Positions 7,201 to 15,300 of a stretch of DNA of 64,000 nucleotides are shown one piece after another. The notes beneath the pieces were generated by a model. It was not told where the DNA came from and made no database searches. It saw nothing but the letters and a program-made list of their open reading frames with translations. Position numbers and translations under genes: made by a program. This stretch comes from JAJRXR01 sp041987545 (GTDB lineage: Bacteria > Planctomycetota > Phycisphaerae > Phycisphaerales > UBA1924). Location: contig JBHIWH010000003.1 of assembly GCA_041987545.1 (NCBI GenBank), forward strand, positions 372,001-436,000, in the 5' to 3' direction. Positions within the stretch are counted from its first letter, which is position 1. Each line of letters opens with the position of its first letter.

Positions 7201-9624
7201 ATGCGCTGCTGTGCCCGGATAGACAGGAATGCGCTCCGCGCCCCGTCGGTCGCGCTCGCACTCGCGTTGACGGCGCCGGTCTTCGCCGGGGTTGACGACC
7301 CGATCTTCTACCCACAGGTCCACCGGACGGGCGACGACCCGCGGATCCTGGGCGCCCCGGACGTCAACGGCGACGGGCTCGCCGACCTTGTCACCTGGGA
7401 CGTCGATGGCGGCACGATCACGGCACTCCTCGGCGACGGCGCCGGCGGGTTCTCCCAGCGCGTCACGAGCGACGAGGGGAGCAACGGCTGGGCCACGCTC
7501 GCCGACGCCACGGGCGATGGACGCCCCGACGTGATCGCCCTGGGCGGCTCGGGTGTCACCGTCTACGCGGGCGACGGCGCCGGCGCGTTCGTCGAGGTCG
7601 CGGACCTCGACGCGGGCGACGTGTCCAACTGGGTCGCCGCTGGCGACTACGACGGCGACGGGATCGTCGACCTGCTCGTCACCGACTCGCCCGAGAGCCC
7701 GATCGTCATCCCCGGGCTCGGCGGCGGGGCGTTCGGGGCGCCGATCGAGCTCGGGTTCGTCGCACGATCGCACGAGCTGGCCGCGGCCGACCTCGACGGG
7801 GACACCATCCCCGAGCTGCTCAATCTCGACTCGGACGGCGGGACGCTCGAGGTGTACCCGGGCCTGGGCGGTGGGGCGTTCGGCCCGCCGACGGTCCACG
7901 ATCTGGGGCTCCAGGACTACGCCGGAGGGCTCACGGCCGTGGACCTGGACAACGACGGCGACCTCGACATTGTCGCCGGGGAAACAAACTGCTCGAACGA
8001 GGCCGTGTTCGTCGCCGTGCTGCTGGGCGACGGGGTCGGCGGGCTTGGCGCGGCGGCGCACTATCCCGGCCTGTCGAGCACGGACCGGATCGTCGTCCGC
8101 GACTTCGACCGAGACGGTGTGCTCGACATCGCCGCCTCCGGGTGCGGCGGGTTCCGTGCGCTGATCGGGGCGGGGGACGGGACGTTCACCCCCGTCGATG
8201 ACGGATTCACCCTCGTGGTCGAAGACGCGGTCGCGCTGGCCGACTTCGACGGGGACGGGATGGACGAACTCGCACGCCGTCACGAACACGGCGTCTCGAT
8301 CCTCGACGGTCCGGGCGACGGCACGTTCGTCCCCGAGCAGGTTCTTCTGGCCGACTACGACGGGTACCCCGACAATGCGCTGATCACCGACATGAACGCC
8401 GACGGCCTGCCGGACATCGTGAGTGTCGGGTACCAGGTGTACGAGGTGTTCCTCGGCGACGGTGAGGGTGGGTTCATGCACGACGAGTTCCGGTTCTCGC
8501 CGGGCCCGCTCACCCTGGCGGACTTCAACTCCGACTCGGTCCCGGACGTGGCGTTCCATACGATCGTCCCGGGGCCCGAGTTCTACGAGCAGGGGATCCG
8601 GGTCCTGCTGCGGGCGCCGGACGGCTCGGCGGAGTACGCGGGGCCGGGCGACTCGCTCGGCCCGTACAGCGACGCGGTGTGGGCCCTGGAATCGGCGGAC
8701 CTCGACGGCGACGGGCACGCGGACCTGGCCGTCATCGTCGAGACGATCGAGCACGAGCAAGAGTTCGGCGTGCTGATCGGACAGGGCGACGGCACGTTCG
8801 GGCCGGTCGAGTGGATCAGCGAGGCACGCCCGCCCCTCACGATCATCGGCGACGCCAACGACGACGGCGGGCGGGACTTCCTCGTCGCACGACCCGACGA
8901 CGAGGCCGAGTTCTGGCTGTGCTACGGCGTTGACGGGGCCGGCGCCGTCCTGTGCGCGGAGGTCGGCTACCCGGAGGAACTCGGGGGCGTCGTGTCCTTC
9001 GACGCGGCGGACCTCAACGGGGACGGCGTCCTCGACGTCGCCTTCGCGCTCGAGGACGCCGGTTCCGTGTTCATCCAGTACGGCTACATCGACGAGGACC
9101 GTGGCCCGCGGTTCCACCCGGTCGAGCAGCTGACGGCCCTCGATCTCCCCGGGAGCGGGCGGCCCGCGATGGTCCGCCTCGCGGACCTGGACGCGGACGG
9201 CGCCATCGACATCATCGTCGGCCGCGACGGGCTGATCGAGGTGCTGCGAGGGAACGGGGAGGGCTACTTCTCGCACGCCGGGTTCTACCCCGGCACGGAA
9301 CGGGACCGAGACCTCCGAGGGGTCGGCGTGGGGGACCTCGACGGCGACGGGCGGGTCGAGCTCGCGGTCGGCGCCTACATCTCTCACGTTCGTCTCCTGC
9401 GCAACGTGTCTGGACAGGCAACCTCGTGCACGCCGGACTTCACCGGAGACGGCATGCTGGACTTCACAGACGTGCTGGCATTCGTCGGGGCGTTCGCGGC
9501 CTCCGACCCATCCGCCGACCTCGCCGAGCCGTTCGGGGCGTTCGACTTCCTGGACGTTTTCGTCTTCCTCGGCCAGTTCGCCTCGGGCTGCCCCTCGGCC
9601 GGGCCCGCGGTCTCGGCCGACTGA
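7201..9624 (+). CDS. Secreted FG-GAP/VCBS repeat protein with GC-type dockerin
   Basis: 807 aa. The ATG at 7201 has GGAGG at 7189-7193 and is followed by a signal peptide ending near VFAGVDD; the frame is open far upstream only because of high GC. The body holds about a dozen FG-GAP/VCBS blades (LGAPDVNGDGLADLVTWDVDGG, AADLDGDTIPELLNLDSDGG, VGDLDGDGRVELAVG), which predict a calcium-binding beta-propeller. The last 60 residues are a GC-type dockerin: a D-x-TGDGMLDFTDVLAFVGAF repeat, then LAEPFGAFDFLDVFVFLGQF, ending in GCP and a short tail. The likely location is the cell surface or outside. Ligand and partners are unknown. Confidence 0.85.
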   Translation: MRCCARIDRNALRAPSVALALALTAPVFAGVDDPIFYPQVHRTGDDPRILGAPDVNGDGLADLVTWDVDGGTITALLGDGAGGFSQRVTSDEGSNGWATLADATGDGRPDVIALGGSGVTVYAGDGAGAFVEVADLDAGDVSNWVAAGDYDGDGIVDLLVTDSPESPIVIPGLGGGAFGAPIELGFVARSHELAAADLDGDTIPELLNLDSDGGTLEVYPGLGGGAFGPPTVHDLGLQDYAGGLTAVDLDNDGDLDIVAGETNCSNEAVFVAVLLGDGVGGLGAAAHYPGLSSTDRIVVRDFDRDGVLDIAASGCGGFRALIGAGDGTFTPVDDGFTLVVEDAVALADFDGDGMDELARRHEHGVSILDGPGDGTFVPEQVLLADYDGYPDNALITDMNADGLPDIVSVGYQVYEVFLGDGEGGFMHDEFRFSPGPLTLADFNSDSVPDVAFHTIVPGPEFYEQGIRVLLRAPDGSAEYAGPGDSLGPYSDAVWALESADLDGDGHADLAVIVETIEHEQEFGVLIGQGDGTFGPVEWISEARPPLTIIGDANDDGGRDFLVARPDDEAEFWLCYGVDGAGAVLCAEVGYPEELGGVVSFDAADLNGDGVLDVAFALEDAGSVFIQYGYIDEDRGPRFHPVEQLTALDLPGSGRPAMVRLADLDADGAIDIIVGRDGLIEVLRGNGEGYFSHAGFYPGTERDRDLRGVGVGDLDGDGRVELAVGAYISHVRLLRNVSGQATSCTPDFTGDGMLDFTDVLAFVGAFAASDPSADLAEPFGAFDFLDVFVFLGQFASGCPSAGPAVSAD

Positions 9625-9686
9625 ACTCTGGCGGCGGGCGTGCGTACTATCTCTACGGCCGGCCCCGCGCCGGCCTTTGACAAGTT

Positions 9687-10037
9687 GGGGCCGATCCGGC
9701 ATCGACCGGGCAGGGAAGGCTTGGCGTGGCGTGCCGAGGGGCGTGCTGGCCTCGTAAAAAGCACGCAACACTTGATAACTGCCAACACGCAGTTTGCTCT
9801 GGCGGCCTAATACAGGCCTCCGATCCTCCGCCTGACGCCCGATGGGGCGGGGGATCACGATCATCGGGCTGGTCCGCGCGTGGCGCCGCTTGGCGCGCGG
9901 ATGAGAAAACTCGAGCGGCTGGTCCGAAGGGCAGGGTGTCGGCGCCCGACCCGAGGACGAGATCAAACCACCGACTACGCACGTAGAGGCGCCCTGCTGA
10001 CTGTCCCGGCACGGGGGTTCGAATCCCCCCGGCTCCA
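9687..10037 (+). ncRNA. ssrA: tmRNA (transfer-messenger RNA)
   Basis: 351 bases. The 5' end GGGGCCGATCCGG and the 3' end CGGCTCCA form the seven-pair acceptor stem with one G-U. The T-arm GGGTTCGAATCCCC is intact and CCA is not encoded. The conserved GCCGAGGGGCG and GGCCTCGTAAAAAGC segments lie before the tag. The tag reading frame begins with the resume codon GCC at 9781 and stops with TAA at 9808-9810, giving ANTQFALAA, whose LAA end is the usual protease signal. Function is rescue of stalled ribosomes. The last 25 bases are the integration site of the adjacent island, and integration leaves the RNA intact. Confidence 0.95.
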
Positions 10038-11306
10038 CTTCTGAGGCGTGTCGCGGTGTGACCCACCACGGCACGCTTTTTCTTCGCAAGACGTTGGTGT
10101 TGTAGGGACTTGTGACTCGCTTCCTGTGCAGTCAAGTGCGTCAGCGGGGGACAGCCGGAGACCGGCCGAGACCGATCTTTGTACGTCTATTTGTGCGTCA
10201 TCCGTAGCTGGGCTTTCCCCGAATCGAGGCAGCCGGGTCACGGCGTCCGCCACCGGCAGCGCGGAGACATCGGTGTAGGTTCCGTCCGTAAGCCGTCCGT
10301 CCGTATGACGGGCGAGCGCCATCGCCACGCGGCGATCGACGCCCGCACGCTGCAGGTTGGTGACGAAGGTCACGCGGAAGGCGTGGAAGTCGACCCGGCG
10401 GCCGGAGCCATCGGTGCGTGGGATCCCCGCCCGCTCCAGGTCGGCAGCGAGAGTGTGGTGCGAGGGCATGCCTCCGGCGAATACCCTGTCCGCGGGGGAG
10501 AGCCCGGATGGCGCCAATGCCTCCAGGGCAGCGACGACGTCGATGCCCAGCGGGATCGTGTCCCCACGACGGCTCTTCGTCGTCTCGGCCCGGAGCGTGA
10601 TCGCAGGCAACACCCCTGGCCCGCCCAACTCGACGTCGCCCCAGCGGAGCGCTTTGAGTTCGCTGAAGCGGAGCCCTGTCTGCACGGCGGTGAGGTAGAT
10701 GGCCCGCCGGGGTCCGGCGATGGCCAGGAGCCGCCTCACCTCGTCGTCCGTGTACGCCCGCCGCCCGATCGTGCCCCGCCCCCGCGTCTCCACCTTCCGG
10801 ATACCGCGGAGTGGATTGTCCTGCAGCCGGTCGGTGGCGACGAGCCAGGAAAGAACCACCTGGGCCGCGTCGAAGTAGTGGTTGAGGGTGCGGGGCGAAA
10901 GGTCCGCCGTATTGCGCCAGGCAAGGAAGCTGTCGGCGGAGACGTCCTGGAGTCGGTTCCAGGCGCAGGCCTTGATAAGAGCCCGCATACGGCTGTCGAT
11001 CTTGCGGGTGTACCCGGGTGATCGCCCCCGTGCACCGAGGTCCGCGAGCGTGTCCGCGAGGTGGTCGGCGAGCGGTTTCTCCGCCGCGTCTCGAATTGAT
11101 CGGGGGGCAGAGATGCCCGCTCGCTCGTGCTCCAGCTCGAGGATCAGCTCATCGAGCCGTTTCTCCGCGACGCGCTTGTCGGCGGTCTGCAGGGAGAGGC
11201 GGGTGATCGGCTCGTCGGGGGAGAGCCGGTACTGCCCCCAGTAAATGCGAGAGCGGACGCGTTTGCCGCCTCGAATGCGGCTGGGCCTGAAGACGCTTCG
11301 GATCAT
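9975..11306 (-). CDS. int: Tyrosine recombinase (integrase) of the ssrA island
   Basis: 443 aa. An N-terminal SAM-like core-binding domain lies at about residues 90-180. The catalytic domain follows, with TGLRFSELKALRWGDVE (Arg I), TKSRRGD (Lys), FHAFRVTF (H-x-x-R), LARHTD (His III) and GTYTDV (nucleophile Tyr). After the Tyr there is a tail of about 100 residues with no obvious domain. The last 20 or so residues, from GDSNPRAG on, are encoded by the ssrA 3' end, and the stop codon at 9975-9977 is host sequence. The tail therefore differs between integrated and excised forms. It sits 3 bases after the excisionase-like gene and is probably co-transcribed with it. The role is integration at, and excision from, ssrA. 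Confidence 0.93.
   Translation of the reverse strand: MIRSVFRPSRIRGGKRVRSRIYWGQYRLSPDEPITRLSLQTADKRVAEKRLDELILELEHERAGISAPRSIRDAAEKPLADHLADTLADLGARGRSPGYTRKIDSRMRALIKACAWNRLQDVSADSFLAWRNTADLSPRTLNHYFDAAQVVLSWLVATDRLQDNPLRGIRKVETRGRGTIGRRAYTDDEVRRLLAIAGPRRAIYLTAVQTGLRFSELKALRWGDVELGGPGVLPAITLRAETTKSRRGDTIPLGIDVVAALEALAPSGLSPADRVFAGGMPSHHTLAADLERAGIPRTDGSGRRVDFHAFRVTFVTNLQRAGVDRRVAMALARHTDGRLTDGTYTDVSALPVADAVTRLPRFGESPATDDAQIDVQRSVSAGLRLSPADALDCTGSESQVPTTPTSCEEKACRGGSHRDTPQKWSRGDSNPRAGTVSRAPLRA
10013..10037 (+). other. attL core of the ssrA-integrated island
   Basis: This 25-base segment of the tmRNA T-arm and acceptor is repeated exactly at 54466-54490. It marks the left junction of the element, with the integrase immediately inside. 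Confidence 0.92.
10178..10201. promoter_or_regulatory. Candidate integrase arm-type sites, left end
   Basis: Two tandem copies of a TTTGTRCGTC-type decamer, 13 bases apart start to start, lie 140 bases inside attL. A near-identical 24-base block (two differences) occurs at 54409-54432 beside attR. Direct repeats at both ends inside an element are what integrase arm-binding sites look like. The block is also coding (DDAQIDVQ in the integrase tail), so shared protein ancestry is an alternative. Confidence 0.5.
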
Positions 11307-11309
11307 GGC

Positions 11310-11528
11310 TTACGCCCTCCTCTGCTTCAGCCTGGTCAGGTACGCCGTGAGGTCCGACGCCGCAACCCTGCGGGCGCCGCCGACGCGAAGAGGCGCTGGG
11401 AACTCTCCTGCGGCGATCATGCGGTAGAGGGTGCGGCGGCTGATCGCGAGTATCGCGGCCGCCTGCTCGAGGGTCAAGAGTTGGTCAGGAACATCGGGTG
11501 TCTTGGTGATCGAAGACTTGTTGTTCAT
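11310..11528 (-). CDS. Excisionase-like helix-turn-helix protein
   Basis: 72 aa. LLTLEQAAAILAISRRTLYRMIAAGEFPAPLRVGGARRVAASDLTAYL is the MerR-type/excisionase helix-turn-helix (HTH_17) domain found in Xis and AlpA-like regulators. It precedes int on the same strand with only 3 bases between stop and start. The expected role is directing excision and possibly controlling int. The closing KQRRA tail is basic, consistent with DNA binding. Confidence 0.85.
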   Translation of the reverse strand: MNNKSSITKTPDVPDQLLTLEQAAAILAISRRTLYRMIAAGEFPAPLRVGGARRVAASDLTAYLTRLKQRRA

Positions 11529-12368
11529 GAGGGACTCACTGTCGTTGCGCTGCGGGTGGTGATTCTCGGCTAAGGGAATCAGTGAGTGGGTACGCGGTCA
11601 TGATGTCATCTAGGGAGTGGACTCCTCTGTGTCTGCTCCGCGCGTGGAGCGGAGATTCATGGTGTGCTGTGACAACAGCAGGCGAGCCTTGCTCGCCGTG
11701 TATTCCTCGATCCGAGGCTCGAGGCGCTCTCGCCCAAGCATGGTTCGGGCGAAGGCGGGAAGATGACTGTGCTGATCCGTGAATCATCTTTGGGCTCGTC
11801 CAAGCCGGCTCAAAGATGATTCAGGGGAAGCGGGCATCCCTGTCCGAACCCATACGGGTTCTACGTCTTGGGTCTTGAGTGTTCATTCCGACCGGACGAC
11901 GTTTCAGACGACAGCCACGCGCTGCAGCGTCATCGCAAGCGAGAGCATGACCGGAGTAGGTCCGGATGCCCGTAGAAACCTCGCGGCCACAGCATGCTCA
12001 TGCTGTGTTCAAGTGACTGTTGCGGTACGGGCCATCTGAACTAGCGCAGACTCCATCTCACAGTATTCTAGAATCAGAGCATGCCACCTCGATTTCGTTT
12101 GCTCGATGACCGTGGCGAGTATTTGATCCAAGAGCCAGCACGACCGAGTTCGGATGAGTCTTCTATACGCTTGAGTTGCGAATTGCGCGGATCTTTGGTC
12201 GTTGCAGGCGGTCCGGAAACGGCGACTGAGGGCCTGCATAGCTACCAGGCGCAAGCGCTTGTAGCGCAAGGCCATGCGGGTTGCTGATCGTCCGTCTCGC
12301 CTGAGGGCCCAGCATCCGTCACATGGAGGTCACTAGAATCCGAGCGGCGGCAACTCAAGGAATCTCGA
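11529..12368. other. 840-bp stretch with no convincing gene
   Basis: Open frames here (66, 86, 68 and 88 codons) lack ribosome sites and family motifs. The visible structures are the long inverted repeat at 11780-11823 and, at the right end, AAGGAA (12357-12362) placed for the ATG at 12369. The promoter of the large ATPase gene must lie here. Confidence 0.5.
11780..11823. repeat. Inverted repeat, 12-bp perfect arms
   Basis: TGAATCATCTTT (11780-11791) and its exact complement (11812-11823) are separated by 20 bases. It could be an operator, or a hairpin upstream of the STAND ATPase gene. No T-run follows, so a classical terminator is unlikely. Confidence 0.6.
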
Positions 12369-15300
12369 ATGACATCACGATCGACTCGAGTCTCAAGTCC
12401 TGAAGCTACTGGCGGTCCAGGCGAGGTATTTGAGCAGCACGTCGACGCTGCTTTCCTTGCGGTGCTACTCGTTGCTGGTGTGCCGCCTGTGTTCCCCAAG
12501 TGCCGTGTTCGCGAGCTGCACTTCCAGACCCAACATCTCGGTTGGCGCACCGACGACCTGCTGGCGGTCACCACCGACGGCGAGGGCAACGACCACAAGC
12601 TAGTTGCTCAAGTCAAGCGGACGTTCACTGTCAGCAGTAGCAATGAAGAGTGCAAGAAGACGATTGGCGCATTCTGGGCCGACTTCAACAACGCGACGCA
12701 CTTTGATCCACGACGTGATGCTCTTGCCGTGATCACATTGCGGGGCACGAATGTCCTGCTCAGGCGTTTTGTACCACTTCTCGACTGTGCTCGCGCTTCG
12801 ATTAGCGCCGAAGACTTTGTGCAACGTCTGAATTCAGACGGCTATCTTCACAGTGATTCAAAGAAACAAGCGGCAACACTCCGCACCCTACTTGCGGGCC
12901 ATGAGGGAGAGGATGTCTCGGATGATCGGTATTGGAGCTTCTTGCGAGTCATCCATGTCCTGAGCTTCGACCTAGCGACCTCGACTAGGCAGACAGAGGC
13001 GTGGATACGGACATTGCTGTCACATACATCAAGCGAACCGGATCCAGCTGGCGCCGCATCGACGACTTGGTCGGACCTCTTGGATCTAGCTGCCACAGCA
13101 AAGTCGACGGCATCGAGCCTGCGGCGAGATCAGTTGCCAGAGAGGATGCTGCAGCGGCATGCCGAAGTGGCTAGCGCAGCAACCTCCAGCCTTGAGACGC
13201 TATCTGAGCACTCAGCCACGATCATGCGCCGCCTGTCCAGAACCATAGGTGATTCTCTTTCACTGCCGCGAAGCAATTTGATGGCGCGGGTGCTCGAGGC
13301 TCTAGAAGAGTGTCGTGTAGTACTGATCACGGGCCCTGCAGGATTTGGGAAGTCAGTGGTTGCTCAGTCGGCATGGCAGGCTCTCGCTCGACAGCACCCC
13401 GCCTTCGCGTTTCGAGCTGAAGAGTTTGAAACACCGCATCTCGATGTCACGCTCAGCAGCGCTCAGTTGGATATCAACGCCGAACGCCTCTTCTCGCTGC
13501 TCTCCGCTCAAGGTCGCAAGTTCCTCCTCATCGACAGCCTAGAGCGTCTTCTAGAGGCATCTACACGCGAAGGGCTATTAGATCTGTTGGAGTACGTGAA
13601 GAACGATGAGAGCTGGCGTTTGATACTCACCTGTCGCAGCTACTCGATGGACACGGTTCGCAGTGCCCTACTTGCACAGGCGGGCCTGCGACATTTAGAA
13701 GTAGAGGTTCCGGGTCTTACGGACGACGAGCTCGCCCTTGCGCAGGGCAAGTTCGTTCAGCTGAGACGCCCGCTTGGGAGTCTGCGTCTTCGCGAGCTGC
13801 TTCGGAGTCCCTACCTGCTTGACAAGGCTGCGCTCATGGACTGGCCAGAAGGACAATTGCCGCCAGAGGATGAGCACGGATTTCGACGGAAATTCTGGTG
13901 CGAGGTTGTTCGCGAGGACGTTGACGCAGCGGAGGGCCTCCCTGGACGTCGCGACAACACGTTTGTCGAGATTGCAGTCCGACGAGCTAGAGCCCTGTCG
14001 GTGTTTGTGGCCTGCGATGATCTAGATCAGAAAGCGATAGGCAAACTTCGCTCGCGCGATCTCGTGCTCTCGCCCAATGATCATACTGTAGCGCCAGCGC
14101 ACGATGTTCTTGAAGACTGGGCGATCATTGAGTGGCTTGAATCTGCATGGGCAACACATAGCGGCGACCCAGCGTCGATGGCGGCGAAGGTCGAGGGATA
14201 CCCCGCGATCCGTCGAGCGTTCCGTATGTGGATGAATGAGAAGCTCTCGGGAGAGCCGCTGCGTGCGGCCCAGTTCGTGTTTGACGCGGTCCAGGATCCA
14301 ACGTTGCCGAAGTACTTCTGTGACGACACGATGGTTGCAATGCTGCTTGGCGCGGATGCGCCAAACTTTCTTCAAACGCACCAGGCCATGTTCCTCGAGA
14401 ACGAGTGCGACCTGTTGAAGGACGCGGTGCACTTGCTCCGTGTAGCGTGCAAGGAACCAGCGCCCTGGATTCGAGGTGGGCGTGACTTGCCGTCAACGTT
14501 ACTGGTTCCAAAGGGCGATGCGTGGCCGGCCATTCTTCGATTGGTCCGGAGGGGAACGGCAACTCTGTTGCCAGACCACGTCGCACTGGTCGTCGGATTG
14601 GTTGAAGATTGGGCTGCGCAGGTGAACTGGTGGTCGCCGCCGCCCGCTGGGTTCGAGGATGCGGGAGTACTGCTATTCGAGTGTCTTCCGCACCTCAACG
14701 GCTACGACCGTGACGGGTTGCGTACGCGGCTACTCAAGGTCATCGCGAAAGTGCCCTTGGCAAAGCGTGATGCGTGTGAAGACCTCATCCGGCGGGCGAC
14801 TCTTGGAGATAGGCAGGATCGTGCAGCCAGAGAGTTTGCGGATGTGCTACTGAAGGGTATCGATGGGGGGTTCGTCTGTCGAGATTTTCCAGATGAGATG
14901 GTCGAACTCACTAAGTCGCACTTTCGGCTAGTAGAAGGCGATGTGCGTAGTGAGTATCGGGCGGGCGCGGGGACCGGCATCGAGCCGATGTTCGGCATTC
15001 CAAGCTCAGTACACTTTGGCTATTTTCCAGCAAGCTCGTTTCGTGATCCTTGGCGAGCATTGCTCCAGCATCATCCGGCGACGGGCGTAGAGGCAATACT
15101 CGACTTCATGAATCACTCCGCGACTTGGTACGCGGAGCAGAGATGGCCGAGCTTCAGCCTCGAACCGGTTTTCGATGCACAAGTCCAAGTCGACGGAGAA
15201 GAAGTAACTCAGTGGGCAAACGGTCGATTTTGGGGAGCCTATCGCGGTCAGTCAGTTGCTCCAGAGGTGGTGCAGAGCGCGCTGATGGCGTTGGAGGCAT

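Noticed and set aside
7042..10089. 1,015-codon frame on the minus strand
   Set aside because: It is the antisense shadow of the FG-GAP protein and runs into tmRNA; its composition follows reversed D/G-rich codons and has no motif or ribosome site.
12009..12287. Small ORFs upstream of the STAND ATPase (68 and 88 codons)
   Set aside because: They overlap on opposite strands, have no ribosome site and no recognisable fold.
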